From Persicaria tinctoria (Eukaryota; Streptophyta; Magnoliopsida; Caryophyllales; Polygonaceae): a DNA stretch of 64,000 nucleotides. Both the position numbers and the translations under genes were made by a program. The stretch covers positions 59,101,409 through 59,165,408 of the forward strand of contig JBANSL010000005.1 in assembly GCA_037127255.1 (NCBI GenBank). Direction: 5' to 3'. This document shows, piece after piece, positions 1-11,655 of the stretch. Under the pieces are notes generated by a model that made no database searches, was not told the origin of the DNA, and saw only the letters and a program-made list of their open reading frames with translations. The number at the start of each line of letters is the position of its first letter. Positions within the stretch are counted from its first letter, which is position 1.

Positions 1-1784
1 AACAGACAAGAATGAGAAATCAAGGTGAACAAAAGAACTGTAAGCAAAACCTCAAAGGATGACACTATATAATAGAGAAGTTCTCACTCATCGCATGATC
101 ATAGATCAGCTGAAGCCTCAAACTAATTACCTTATTGACTGACAATCATAACCATTAATTGTAACAGATTTTATCAATTTGTTTCGGTCTTGACAATCCT
201 TAAATGTTCTTGTTGATTCCATGAACCCTGATTTATTAATGAGATCTGATCAAACACACACTCACAGTTGATGCATACAGTTGAAAAAGCAACCCACGTA
301 CCAAGCATCAGGTAAAAGTTTTTCAAAATGAGATTCATTTACGAGCTTCAAACTGCAGTGCTCGGAACTCGGCTGATGAGTTCTCCATCTTAAATTTTGT
401 TTTATGTTATTAATATAAGATGAATGTCTAAAACAAGAACACTATCATTTCTTACAACACTTTGTTTTATGAAAGAAATAAAGTTCTGAAAGAAAATAAC
501 ATGACAGGTAATGCTATTAACATGACAGTTTATACTCTTTAACATGACAGGTAATGCGAATCGATCCTCTTCACCTTACTAAAAGAAAATAACATGACAG
601 GTAATGCTATTAACATGACAGGTTATACCCTTTAACATGACAAGTAAAATAAAAAACCAAATTCTTTTATGGACCCTATCTAGGAACGATCCTATAGGCC
701 TTCGTCTTATCTAACCAAATTGATTTTGTTGTTATTTAAATAAGTATGAGTCTTTATATCATGTGTCAAGTAAAAAAAATTAAGTGTCAAATAAAATACA
801 TTATGTGTCATGTAAATTCGGTATGGGTGACATGTAAATTCAATATGGGTTATCGGTTATTTTTTGTGCTTCCGTAATAGAAAAGAGAGGAAAAAGTGCT
901 CGGTTTCGATACAAAATTGTGTAACTTTGTCACCATAGCCCGAAAGAGAGGAAAAACCTAAAACATGTCCAGTAAATAGCAGTTCATGTTATTTTCTTTC
1001 ATTAAGGAGAAGATGATCGATTCGTTGTTTTAAAGCTAAGAACTCATGCATCATCCTTTAATCTGAATTCATCACCTAATACAAAATGGCTAATTCTAAG
1101 CAGTGTATCATTCACTTTTACTAAAACTTAAGCCAAATTCTAAATTCAATAAAAATATCAAGTTTAACAATGCTAAACTTCAGCCAAACATGATTTTCAA
1201 TACATTAGGCATGTCACTTCTCTACCCATAAAAAAAAAGTTTAGCAGAAGGAATTCTAAATCATCACAAAGGAATAGAATATGTCCGAAAGAAAAACATG
1301 TATACTTTCTAATAAAAAAGAGTTCCATCTATTAATGTCAATGTCTAATTCTAATCTTACGAGAAAAATATACCAGTAATAGCGTTCATTAGCTCAATAG
1401 ATATAACTTATCTTAAATATCAACTACATTGGCAATTGCTAGAAATGGATGTTTTACATCACCAAATTATGTTTAGAACAAGTCAAACTTGCTACATCAC
1501 CAAATTATAGGCAATTTCATATCAAAATAAATCAAAAGCCAAGACACTTCATCTGTTTGTTGAATTCATCGTAAGATGGATTTTTAACATGACAGGTAAT
1601 AAGTTTGACATGACACCTACGTCACTTCACATGACAGTCAGGGTGAGCGGACTTACCCCAGAAATAATCCAAGGCTGAATTTTGTGTATGAAATATTTTG
1701 ATGCAATCTCTTGCCTTTCGTGATGTAGCAAGCTTGACTTGTTATAAATATAAGTTGATAGTCGGCATTGATTCATGAATAATA
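1..1784. other. AT-rich non-coding DNA with ACATGACAG motif field
   Basis: No convincing gene is visible. The motif AACATGACAGG(T/A)AATG or close variants recurs at about 500-640 and again at 1585-1640, and related TGTCA(A/T)GTAAA words occur at 760-845. A block of roughly 100 bases around 490-550 is repeated at 585-645. Such motif fields are typical of subterminal regions of MULE or CACTA elements. Since a fragmented host gene lies just downstream, this may be the arm of a gene-capturing element, but no terminal inverted repeat was found. Confidence 0.45.
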
Positions 1785-1853
1785 AGCCTATGTGGGAATT
1801 GAACTCACATCTCTGTGTATGACCACATTGCTCTCCCATTGAGCTAATAGGCT
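1785..1853 (-). tRNA. tRNA-Met(CAU)-like relic, probably not functional
   Basis: On the minus strand the ends AGCCTAT and ATAGGCT pair over 7 bp as an acceptor stem. A GCTC/GAGC D-stem and a T-arm with loop TTCAATT follow the tRNA plan. The anticodon loop region reads GTCATAC, giving CAU with U33 and A37. The anticodon arm does not form a normal 5-bp stem (only TGTG/CACA with a 6-nt loop), and the total of 69 nt is short, suggesting a deletion. It may be an organelle-derived or SINE-type tRNA relic. No CCA is encoded. Confidence 0.4.
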
Positions 1854-2112
1854 ATATGAGCATTTTTTTAACAAGGAAAACTACACGAATCTCACAAAAA
1901 TAATTCCACTTACTATGGGTGTGATAATGTCTTTCGTTGGCCAGATTCAAGAGTAGTAGCAGAGATTTCAAAATTAACATACAACCATAAACAAATTACC
2001 CAAACAGCTGGTAGTACTATAAATCTCCACTCTTTGGAAGAACAAAGAAAGACCTATGTCCAAAATTGAAATGAGCAAAACCTTCACCACTGAATTTAGG
2101 CTTCCAAATTAC

Positions 2113-2744
2113 AAGGTCTGCAATATTGCCTACACATTCCCCTTTTGCAGTGACATCTCTCCAATGTTCTCACCCTTGGAAAATGCTTTACATATTGGAG
2201 TACGAGTTGATGTTGATGTCACATTCAGTCAAAAGTAGGGAAGCATAAGATTAACACAAGCGAGCAGTAAACACAAACTCTTCTTGCGATAAAACATGAT
2301 TACGCACTAAGAAACAAAATCTTTTTCAAAAGCTTATGGTATCTCTCATTCATTAGCAGGACTATGTTTTCCTTAATAATCAACCAGCCCAATCATAGCC
2401 CTCATAAATAAAATCCTCACGGGGGGTGAGCATGGACTTTTAATTTTCCATGCTTGGAAGATGACTATTTTTTAAGGAACAACAAACTGGAACAAAGGAA
2501 GAATTGAGAAAGCTCAAAATAGGTAGAAAAGTGTTTGGCACGGTGACATTTTCTTTCCTTTGGAGAAAAAATAGAAAGCACAACATAGAGAATTGCTTTT
2601 ATGTGAAAATCCTGCATTCCTATTAATATCCTGATAAGTAACGATACCTTTAAAACATTGGCAGCACAAGCCAAAGGCAGAAATAAGTGTGGCATAGCTG
2701 CAGTTGCCAGCTCTACACCTGCTCCCAACTCCATTAGCAGATCA
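2113..2744 (-). pseudogene. RUS1: RUS1-like (ROOT UVB SENSITIVE, DUF647) gene fragment
   Basis: Two exon-like pieces on the minus strand encode consecutive parts of a DUF647 protein. Exon 2648-2744 follows a TTTTCCAG acceptor and reads DLLMELGAGVELATAAM then PHLFLPLACAANVLK, ending at a GTATCG donor. Exon 2113-about 2226 reads VTSTSTRTPICKAFSKGENIG and then, after a 2-base duplication near 2156-2160 that shifts the frame, DVTAKGECVGNIADL. RUS proteins act in plastid-linked UV-B and vitamin B6 related root development; this is known of the family. Only about 70 of several hundred residues are present, the frame is broken, and the residues at the exon junction (usually AAV) are missing. It is therefore a relic, kept with its intron, so captured from genomic DNA and not from mRNA. 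The surrounding ACATGACAG repeats suggest it was carried by a transposon. Confidence 0.8.
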
Positions 2745-3866
2745 CTGGAAAACCTAAGCTGAATTACAGAAATTCTATAAGTGGATACTTGAGTACATAG
2801 CTCAGAAAACTAGAAGTAAATAAGAGCGAAAAAAGGGAAGAAAGAAAAAGAGAAGAAAATAAATTCCTACTTGTTTTAGGTCAGAATCAAACAAATTACA
2901 GAAATTCCAAGTGTTCTTTCTACATGACGCTTACTTTAGTTTTACATGACACTTACTTTAGTTTTACATGACGCCCAATAATCCATCTCTCTTGAAAAGA
3001 TGCTACAGTGGGTGTGAAAATTCCTGTGTCAGTCCACTACTGAAAAATCAAGTCATGACCATAAACTTGTTTACTTTTCAATTTTCATTCGAAACTTGAA
3101 TCTTTAGACTTGAATCTTTAGACATAATTAACCATTTAATATCTATAAATTCAGCATCTCTAACATCTATGATAGACATTACTATTTTTGCTTATAGAAT
3201 CGTCGCATTTGCAATCCTATGCACCATGTTCCTGAGATAGCTTTAGTGGATTGTCTCTTATTGATTTTAATATTTTATCATACAACAGAAGCACTTGCTT
3301 CCGTGTATACATTACTGATGTACTTGAACAAGGGATAACTTAAAGGGGAAAAGAAGGTCTACGACATGGTTGAAGTTATTTTCTTAGATTATGTTACCTC
3401 AAATGACCCTTGCTCGCTATTGATGCATCTATAGAAGGGGCAAAGGGGAGGTACTGGAGTTGCAAGAACACCCCTGGTGATTTGAGGATCAAATCAGTAA
3501 AGAGTTGCAAGGTCTGCTAGTGGACACTAAGTTGCATACTCCAAAATAATAAAAGCATCGACATTTAACAAAAGTTAAAGATTTTGGCATGTATCCAGAT
3601 CGAACCTAAACAACAATTTCACCACCTGATATTCGCTCGGTTTGATCGCCAAACGCTCCTACCTTAACCTATTTTTAGAACAGTACTCAAATACCTCAAT
3701 ACAGAAACATGATCCAACAATTAAGTAATCCCATCTCTTAATTTTAGATCAATGACAAAGAATTCTCAACTCTAACAACACAGAATCGAAGAAGAAAAAC
3801 CTAATTTCGTACAAATCTACAACTGAACAGGAAGGATTGATAGAGGGAGCGAGATGAAGAACAAAC
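2745..3866. other. Non-coding, with a short tandem repeat
   Basis: At 2920-2974 a ~22-bp unit (TTTACATGACGCTTACTTTAG and variants) is repeated two and a half times; it contains the same ATGAC core as the motif field to the left. The rest is AT-rich sequence without a supported gene. The piece 3420-3530 has more balanced composition but no recognisable coding content. Confidence 0.5.
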
Positions 3867-4018
3867 CTGGTGGGGGACTCAGGGAGTTGCGTCACGGGCT
3901 CGGATGGACTGCTGGAGGGCCTGATACTCAACTCCATGCCCAATTCATTGTCATGCCTCCCTCCATCGTCATCCTTCAGCCGGTTAACCTCTCGCCTCCG
4001 ATCCCCTTCCTTCTCCAT
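3867..4018 (-). CDS. Possible first exon of an unidentified gene or captured 5' end
   Basis: A minus-strand ATG at 4018 opens a 50-codon stretch beginning MEKEGDRRREVNRLKDDDGG and ending at a good donor (CACCAG|GTTTG) at 3866. The upstream 4019-4200 is GC-richer than its surroundings and resembles a 5' UTR. The peptide is charged and then Ser/Pro-rich. I do not recognise the family. It lies upstream of, and on the same strand as, the RUS1 fragment, but its sequence does not look like a RUS transit peptide. It may be a captured gene start. Confidence 0.25.
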
Positions 4019-4540
4019 TCTTGTGGTGGACTACGCTCAAGCCCTCCTGCCTAGAGCCAGCGACATTTCTCCCCGCCTCCGATACCGTTCTTGTGGAGTA
4101 CGCTCGAGAGAGAGATTTGAGGCAACAGAGAGGCGAAGGAGAGGAGAGCTACCGGTTACTCAAGGTAAAGTTTACTGCCTGGGTGCAATTTTTTAAGGGG
4201 GGAGGGTTAGCCCTTGCAATTGTTGTGGATAGTGGGTTAGACTAGCAAACATTTCTGGGGCAAGGATCAATTGTTATCATTCCCTCCATGTATTAAATAT
4301 AAAAGAGATTTGAGATCTTATATAGATAATCGTCTAAAATCAATAAAACAAAATCTTTAATATCTACCAACCTATTCATCTTTCTCCCTTTTTTTTTTGA
4401 ATAAATACAAAAGATCTAGTAAATTAAGAGGAGACAAGGAGCGACAGACAAAGAGACCGTCATAATATAATAAGAGAAAATTTGTGTCAAAGGTACAAAT
4501 TTTCGCCCTAATTTGAGGTTTATCCTAGCTTTTGTAAAAA

Positions 4541-4575
4541 CTAGTATTCGGTACCCGCCCGTTGTGCAATTTATT
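4541..4575 (-). mobile_element. Helitron-like 3' terminus (copy 1)
   Basis: Read on the minus strand, a short GC-rich imperfect hairpin (GCACAACGGGCGGGTACC) is followed nine bases later by ACTAG and then a T. This is the layout of a Helitron 3' end (hairpin, CTRR, insertion between A and T). The same ~140-bp sequence recurs at 5413. The element body would lie at higher coordinates; its 5' TC end could not be identified. Confidence 0.45.
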
Positions 4576-5412
4576 AATGAACAAAAATAATGTTAAAATT
4601 ATTTTTTTGAAATTTAAAGATTATAATAATTTTGTTGATATATTTGGATCTTTTAATAACAATAAACTAAATTAAGAGTATGTTTAGTCCAGATCAATAT
4701 ACAACATACATATAAATTATGTTTGATTGGGATTAGTATGCTTAAAGATATCTTAAATAAATAAACCAAATTTAGTTTGATTAATCCAAAAAGATAAAAT
4801 GAATGACAAAGATTTAATTTTGTTCAAAAAAGGAAGATAAATAAAGATGATTGATAAAGATAAAAATGGATTTGGCTCACCTAAAAAACCGTAGGGTGAA
4901 GTTCAAAAAATCATAACCATCAAAAAATGGGTGTATGGTAAAGATTGCCCCCTCCTATGGACCTCACCCCAGCCTAATTAATTTTTTCTTTTCTAAAATT
5001 AAAATTTGGGAGGAGAAAACAAAATTGATGGTACAGTACTGCACCGAAATCAAACCCGGAAAATAATGGGTTAGTATTAGAAACAATAAAGTTAATACCT
5101 GACCATTATAAAGATAAGTTATTTGTGTGTGAAATCTTGCACTAATATTATAGCTTATACGCACAATTGTGTCTTTTTATTTTATTTGGAATTTGTTATC
5201 TATCCTAATTAAGATATAAGGTTATATTGAATAGATTATTTAATCTAAAAAGATAAGCTTTTTACTAACTATATTGGCTTATTAATTAATGTGGCCCAAA
5301 AATATAATACCAATTAATCCAGAATATGACACGTAAGAAAAAATAATCTCGTTTTACTCCAAAAAAATTCATTGAGCGAAATCGCACCAGAGACCCGCTG
5401 CTTTACATAATA
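4576..5412. other. AT-rich Helitron-like body or intergenic DNA
   Basis: No gene is visible. The first ~130 bases repeat at 5440-5570, including TTTGGATCTTTTAATAACAA. The remainder is AT-rich. Confidence 0.4.
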
Positions 5413-5442
5413 CTAGTATTCAGTACCCGCCCGTTGTGCGGT
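5413..5442 (-). mobile_element. Helitron-like 3' terminus (copy 2)
   Basis: On the minus strand CCGC-ACAACGG-GCGG forms a 4-bp GC stem (plus positions 5427-5441), followed by GTACTGAATA and CTAG, then T. It is a better hairpin than copy 1 and has the same orientation. A decayed third relative (ACCCACCCTTCTGTGCAGC) lies near 7366-7385. Confidence 0.5.
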
Positions 5443-5802
5443 TTCTTAATAACTAAAATGACGTTTAATTTATATTTTATTTCTAAAATTTAAAGGTTAT
5501 AATTAATAGTTCCGTTGAAATATTTGGATCTTTTAATAACAATAAATTAAATTGACCAAATATTCATTCTTCATCTTTTAGAATCTTGACGGTAAGGTAC
5601 AATGTATATAGAGATATATTATATCCAATTTGATCTAAAACGTATAATAATTGACCAAATATTGAATAGTTTATTTGATGTAAAAAGATAAGTTTTCTAA
5701 CTAATTAAGAAATAAATTTGAAGATTTATAAAAATAAGTGGTATCATTAATTGATATCACAAAATTAGGATGATATGAATTGAGGAAAATCCTATCTCCA
5801 AT

Positions 5803-6756
5803 TAGGGCTGTTATTTGAGCCGAACAGCTCGAGCTCGGCTCGAAAAAGCTCGGCTCGAGTTCGTTTGTAGAGGAAAAACGAGGCAAGCTTGAACAAGGTT
5901 TTAGACTCGAACCGAGCCCGAGCCGAGCTCGAGCCGAGCTCGGAAACTCGTCACTTACTCTTTTTTTTTTTTATACTGTCACTTTTACTGATATATTCAG
6001 GGGCAAATAGAACCCAACCAAATAAAAGTCTTCTAATTGGGTTGGACAGCTTATGCCAATAAAGCCCAACCCAATCCAGCCCAATCTCTTATACCCTTCT
6101 CTCTGTATAATCTCCTGCCCTACCTTCTAATTAGGTTCACAGCCGCTTTCTTTGTACTCTCTCCATGCTTCCACAGTCCACACTCTTCCATGTCTTCGAC
6201 GCCTCCACACTCCCAGGCTCCACCGAACCGTTGTCGCCACTCCTCTGTACACCGGCCGAGCCATGGCGCCATCCTCCTTACCCCACCCAAGGCGGCACCG
6301 GGACTGCAACGTCACTGCATCTTCTTCTTAGATCCGTCTTCGATTCCATGGCATTGGCTTCCCCAAATCTTCCTTCGATATCTTCGACTGGAGCTTCACT
6401 CAAGGCGGTGGATTCTTTTTGCTTGTTTGGAATCGGACATTTGTTAACCTTTGTTGCTGTGATATTGCCTTTGTTAAAAATTGTATAATACATCCTTCTT
6501 TCTTGTTGAAATTGATTGTAAGAAGAGTTAAATCAACTACTCCATTGTCTAGAAATGGCCTGACCGAGTTCTATTTTTTTTAAAAAAAATTGGCCTAACC
6601 GAGCTTGAACGAGCCTAGGCTCGTTCACTCGACTTAGCCGAGCCTGAACGCCAAAAAAAGCTCGTACAAATTTTAGGCTCGAGCTCGGCTCGTCTACCGT
6701 TCGAGCCGAACTTGAACATGTCAAGCTCGGCTTGTTCGGCTCGAATAACACCCCTA
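5803..6756. mobile_element. Non-autonomous hAT-like element with 8-bp TSD
   Basis: The left end TAGGGCTGTTATTTGAGC and the reverse complement of the right end TAGGGGTGTTATTCGAGC are inverted copies. They are flanked by TCTCCAAT (5795-5802) and TCTCCAAG (6757-6764), an 8-bp target duplication with one mismatch. Both arms are packed with GAGCTCGGCTCGA words (5812-5945 and 6600-6750). No transposase is present. The centre carries a GC-richer segment described separately. TIR form and 8-bp duplication fit hAT. Confidence 0.8.
6020..6490 (+). other. Gene-like insert inside the hAT element (unidentified)
   Basis: This interior segment is GC-richer than its host element. It contains a GCCCAACCC/GCCCAATC promoter-like stretch (6062-6090) as found upstream of plant housekeeping genes, and long overlapping open frames on both strands. 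The longest plus frame (6037-6447) is Ser/Pro/His-rich, without a recognisable domain. It looks like a captured promoter, 5' UTR and first-exon region. No function can be assigned. Confidence 0.3.
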
Positions 6757-6764
6757 TCTCCAAG

Positions 6765-7714
6765 GGACAAGTAATTTGACCTTCAAAGCAAGTATAACAA
6801 TTAAGTCTCTAAACAACCCACCTAATATAATATAATATTAATATATGAATAATTAAAACAATAAATACGAATATTTGAATTTATAATCTTATTAAATTTG
6901 AATAATACTCACATTGTCAAATCTGAGTAATTAAGAAAATAAGTTATTTAACCATCCATTTAAACTATCAATGATAATATATACTTAATTAATTTGTCCC
7001 TGTTCATTATTCTGGATAACGTCGGAATTGACTTGCAAGGTTGAAGTTGATTAATTAATTTTTTTAGCGTACTAATTAATTGGAAATGCATGCACGTTAA
7101 TTTCGACGTGCACTTTTGATTGGGTATTTGCGGTGTATCTAACAACACCCTTCCATATATTGTTTTGCAGACAATCATTCATTAATTAGCTGTTCCATTT
7201 TACGTAAATATTAATATAAAAAAATCAATTAAGGTTATATTGAATAGATTATAGTTATCAGATTTGGATCCACTAACGGGGCAATATATAAATATATTTT
7301 ATATAGATTTCTTTTTAATATAATCATAATCAATTTTAGTGATCTAGAAAGATAAGTCTTATTACCCACCCTTCTGTGCAGCTTTTTAATAAATTATACT
7401 ATATCTTTTATTATATTAATTATATTTAAAATTTTAATTTATATTATGAATGTTAAAGTAGTGTTTTTAATCGTTTAGTGGAAGCTTTCAACTAATTACT
7501 CTGTACAAACTAAATTAAATGATTATTTTATTTCACCACTCAAGTAGATTTTTTTTCTTTTAAAAAGTTTATATTTGTTGAACTATATAAAATCTCATTA
7601 AATCTTTAACAAATAAATCTATTTTATTATGAATGTTAAATTTTTTTTTTAATCTTTTAGTGGAAGCTTTCAACTAATTACTTTGTACAAACTAAATTAA
7701 ATGGTTATTTTATT
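6765..7714. other. AT-rich DNA with a local direct duplication
   Basis: No gene is visible. A ~180-bp unit at 7443-7620 (containing TTTTAGTGGAAGCTTTCAAC and AGTAGATTTTTTTTC) starts again at 7628. This second copy is interrupted by the MULE and resumes at 10839-10905, which gives an internal reference for the empty insertion site. Confidence 0.6.
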
Positions 7715-7836
7715 GGAAAATTTTGGTGAAATATCCATTTTCAAAGTATAATTAAGTAAATGTCCAATTTTTATTAATAATTAAGGAAGTGTCCATAATA
7801 ATTTGATAATACCAAAATGCCCCTCTTTATTTCCCC

Positions 7837-8235
7837 TTGAAAAACCCCTTTTCCCTGGTTCTGAAATCTGATCTATGGATTCCGCCTTCAATCCCCTTTG
7901 TCTCTTCATCCTCTTCGCCAAATCTAACTCAAGCTCAACCATGTCAGTTGGAAGGACACACGCTTCCGCTGCCGGCCGCGAAAATGGTTGTCGTTAGCAT
8001 CAGCTCTTCCTCCGGCACCGTCCAGAAAGCCACCTTCTCCCAGCGCATCCTCAACCACTCCATCCGCTCCATCCTCTCCCACCCCGACGGCGACAGTAGG
8101 CTCGCCGACCAGAAGGTTATCGCCAGGCTTTGCCTTCCTCGAGCTCGATCCTTCCCGGCGAATCTCCAGGTCCTTGTTGACTCCTCGGTGGCGCCGCTCG
8201 CGATCCTGCCAAGCGGGATTGGTTCACACCGATAA
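7837..8235 (+). pseudogene. Captured gene fragment inside the MULE (unidentified)
   Basis: This stretch is much GC-richer than the rest of the element. One plus frame is open for 132 codons; its central part reads VVVSISSSSGTVQKATFSQR and then an alpha-helical stretch (ILNHSIRSILSHPDGDSRLA). A second plus frame and one minus frame are also open, as often happens in GC-rich coding DNA. I do not recognise the family. The sharp change in composition just inside the left TIR is what a Pack-MULE capture looks like. Confidence 0.45.
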
Positions 8236-8559
8236 TTACTCATGATCAATTTTGGGATTTAAGTTGTTTAATTTGTTGATTGTGATGCTGATTTTGATCT
8301 TCTCGTTTAATTTTGAAAGTATTGTATAGAACCAAGGATCGAAAATGGTGATTTGGAGTTGGTTGAAGAATGAAATGCCAGAAGATTTCCGATTGTATTG
8401 AATATGGAAGAAGATACAACATAGCAACTGTTTGTTGAAAGTCCTCAATGAACAGCTACCAACTGTTTGTTGAAAGTCCTCAATGAACTCTGATGTTTTT
8501 CCGATTATACTTAGCCTGAAGCCGTTTATTTGAATTCTTACTGGTGTTCTTTGTTTAGG

Positions 8560-10650
8560 GATAATAGATTGGTGACAATGTTTTTTAGTTGGTGACAATT
8601 GGTTTATGACAATGTTTGGTGATAGTGTTCACTTGTTGGTGACAATAATTTGATGACAATGTTTCGTAGTTAGTGGCAATATTTTGTAGTCGGTGATAGT
8701 ATGTAGTTAGTAAAATTGGTGGTGACAATATTTTATAGTAGGTGACAAAAAGTTGGTGACAATGTTTTATAATTGATGACAATGTTGGTGACAATGTAAT
8801 TGATGACAATGTTCTATAATTGATGACAATAGGTTGGTGACAATGTTCACTAGTACCAGAAAAAAAATTCCGTTAAATGTCATTAGGAAAAAAATAAAAT
8901 GTCACTAAAAAGGTCTACTTTCACCAAAATAATTATCACAAATAACTGTCACCGAAAAAAGTGAGTTAATATTAGGTAACAACAATGATGACTTTAATAG
9001 TGTACACACATTTTAATTTGGTGACATTGTTTTGTAGTCGGTGAAGATAGGTTGGTAACACTATTTTGGTAACAATTTTAGGTGAGAAACTCATCAAACT
9101 TTTAAAATTTTATTTGGTGACAATATTTGATGATATATAATGTAGTGGTGACATTTATTACTGTTTGCTTAGTTTTAGTTACTCTAGGTATAATGTTTTG
9201 TCATTGGTGACAATAGATTACGATCTTGGTGATATTTAGTATGGTGATGACAGTTTGTTTGTAATTACATGGTCTTGGTGACAAATATTTGTTGAAACAA
9301 TATTTTGATGACACTATTTTATTGTTGATGACAACAGATTACTAAAGTAGGTTGGTGTCAATAGGGGGTGGTGATAGTGTTCTTTGTTAGGGATAATAGT
9401 TGATGACAATGTTTTTTAGTTGGTGACAATTGGTTGGTGACATTGTTCACTTGTTGGTGAAAATAATTTGATGACAGTGTTTCGTAGTTGTTGACAATAG
9501 GTTGGTGTCAATATTTTGTAGTCTGACAATTAAGTATTACAAAGTTAAACTTTACATCAAATTTCATCTACATAGGGTTATTATTGTAGTAACAAAAATG
9601 CGTTAATATTAGATGACAAATGTCATGCCATTATAGTATTGTACATCGAATTATTCGTTTGCTCAAGTTTAGCCCCTCTAGGGTCTATGCTCCCCTAGTT
9701 CTAGGGTTTTAGTTTCGTAACAAAAATGTGTTAATATTAGATGACAAATCTGATAACATTGGTACTGCACACACATTTTAGGGTTTAGGGTTTAGGGTCT
9801 TGACCCTAAACCCTAAAGACTAAACCCTAAACCCTAAACTATACTGTACATCAAATTTTCGTCTGCTTAGGTTTAGCCCCTCTTGGGTCTAAGATCCCCT
9901 TGTTATAGGGTTTTAATTTTGTAACAAAAATGTGTTAATATTAGATGACAAATGTGATAACATTAGCATTGTAAACATTTTAGTTTGATGAAAGTGTTTT
10001 GTAGTTGGTGAGAATTAGTTAGTGACACTGTTTTGTCGTTGGTGACAATTAATTTCTAAAAATAGGTGGTTGACACTAGATTGATGACAAAGTTTTGTAA
10101 TTGGTGACGATAGATTATTGACTAAAGCTTGATGAAAATAGGTTGGTTAAACTGTTTTATTGTTGGTGTCAATAGATTACTGAAAAGAGGTTGGTGACAA
10201 TGTTTTTTATAAGTTGGTGACAATACAATTGATTAAACAATATGAAAACAGTGTTCTGTAGTCGGTGACAATGTCTTGGTGATGTATAATGTTATGGTGA
10301 TAATTCTTTTAAGGTTACAATATCATGGTGACAATATATTGTCATCAACCATAGCATTAATAGTTGTCACCAACAATTGTCATAAGGAAAACATCTATTA
10401 GCAGAAAAACCTCATTTGTCACCGAGGAAATGTGTTACTGGCAACTGTCATCGGAAGAAAATCAAATATCACCCAAATTTTTTTGTCACCAACAATTATC
10501 ACAAGAAGAAAAGAAAATCAATTGTCAATAGAAAAGATTTTCCCCTAACTGTCACCGAAAAAAATAAAATGTCACAAAAAATCAATTGTCACCAAAATAA
10601 TTGTCACAATTAATTGTCACCAGAAAAATATACTCAACTGTCACCAAAAA
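8560..10650. repeat. GGTGACAAT motif field with inverted right arm
   Basis: From 8570 to about 10340 the word TTGGTGACAATGTT and close variants occur tens of times in plus orientation. From about 10340 to 10650 the reverse form ATTGTCACCAA dominates. Two ~200-bp units (TTAGCCCCTCT..GGGTCTA..CCCCT..AGGGTTTTA) at 9660-9770 and 9865-9990 are direct copies flanking the telomere-like block. The motif resembles a transposase-binding subterminal repeat. Confidence 0.7.
9777..9839. repeat. Head-to-head telomere-like repeat block
   Basis: Three TTTAGGG units run in plus orientation, followed by a short centre (TCTTGA) and four to five CCCTAAA units in minus orientation, making a palindromic block of ~60 bases. 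The unit is the plant telomere repeat. It lies inside the MULE between two copies of a direct repeat. Confidence 0.85.
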
Positions 10651-10838
10651 TTTGTCATCAAATGCAGGCGTTGACCGGAATGGTCAATGTTGACTAGTCA
10701 ATATTAAAATTAAAAATGGTTAAAGGGGAAGGAGGAAGGGTTAGAGATGGGGAAGGAGGGGTATTTTTGGAAAAAAATGGACATTTACTTAATTTTAACA
10801 TGAAAAATGGATATTCACCAAATTTAACCTATTTTCTT

Positions 10839-11225
10839 TTACCAATCAAGTAGTTTTTCTTTCTTTTTAAAAGTTTATAATTGTTGAACTATATAAAATC
10901 TCATTAAATATATATTATAGAATATATAGTTTCACCTCACTCTCCTTCATATTTATTATATCATATGTATTATACAACACTTGATTTTTTTTTTAATATA
11001 TGCATCTTAATTAGTTGTTTTTAATAAATAAAGTTTACATTTATGCAAATATATATGTATGACATAAATATATGTGCTATATTTTGATACAACCACAACG
11101 ACATACTTTGTATGTTTTTAGTAATATTAAAATAACGAAAATAATCAATTATTGATTAAATATAATTTGGAATATAGTCTAGGTAATTAAGTAAAAATTT
11201 TACTTTTAAAGATATGGATAAAAAC
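10839..11225. other. AT-rich DNA, no gene seen
   Basis: The first ~70 bases complete the interrupted host duplication noted to the left of the MULE. The rest is AT-rich (over 75% by eye), without a recognisable element. Confidence 0.5.
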
Positions 11226-11655
11226 TAGAAAAAATTTGCAAAATAGGCACGTTATTTGGATGTTTTTGCAAAAAGGTCGCGTATTTGGACAATTTTGCAA
11301 AATTATATACCTAATTTCGCTTTGTACGAAAAGTTTTTCCTATTTCCGAGAAAATCGATTTCCTCCTTTTTCCAACTCTCTCTTTGCTCGAAGTTTTCCA
11401 TCTTGCGTTCCTTGGCATGGTTCGTTGTTCGTTTTCCGGCTTGATTCGCTCGATTGTTCTTCCTTGCTTCGTTAAAGTTCGGAGTTTGCATCGTTTACTT
11501 CAATGTCGTCATCCAGCAGCTCAGGTATAAATTTGGGGGATTTTTGCGAAATTTGTCGTGCTAGGGTTTTGGATTAAGTTTTGTTGTGTTGATTTTATTG
11601 TTTGTTCATTATTATATTGACAATCTATGGTTAAATCGATTCTTTATATGCATAC

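Larger units (their letters stand above)
7715..10829. mobile_element. Non-autonomous MULE with long TIRs (possible Pack-MULE)
   Basis: The ends are inverted repeats of about 55 bp. The left begins GGAAAATTTTGGTGAAATAT and reaches AAGTAAATGTCC; the right, reverse-complemented, begins GGTTAAATTTGGTGAATATC and reaches the same AAGTAAATGTCC. A 9-bp target duplication flanks it (TATTTTATT 7706-7714, TATTTTCTT 10830-10838, one mismatch). The neighbouring uninterrupted copy of the target supports the boundaries. Long TIRs plus a 9-bp duplication identify a Mutator-like element. There is no transposase. The interior holds a GC-rich captured gene piece, repeat fields and a telomere-like block. Confidence 0.85.

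Noticed and set aside
8236..8809. Minus-strand frames with MSSITLSPTLSSIIKHCHQL-type peptides
   Set aside because: They are translations of the GGTGACAAT repeat field.
8849..8865. CACTAGTACCAGAAAAA as a second CACTA terminus
   Set aside because: No partner inverted end and no 3-bp duplication were found; it lies within the repeat field of the MULE.
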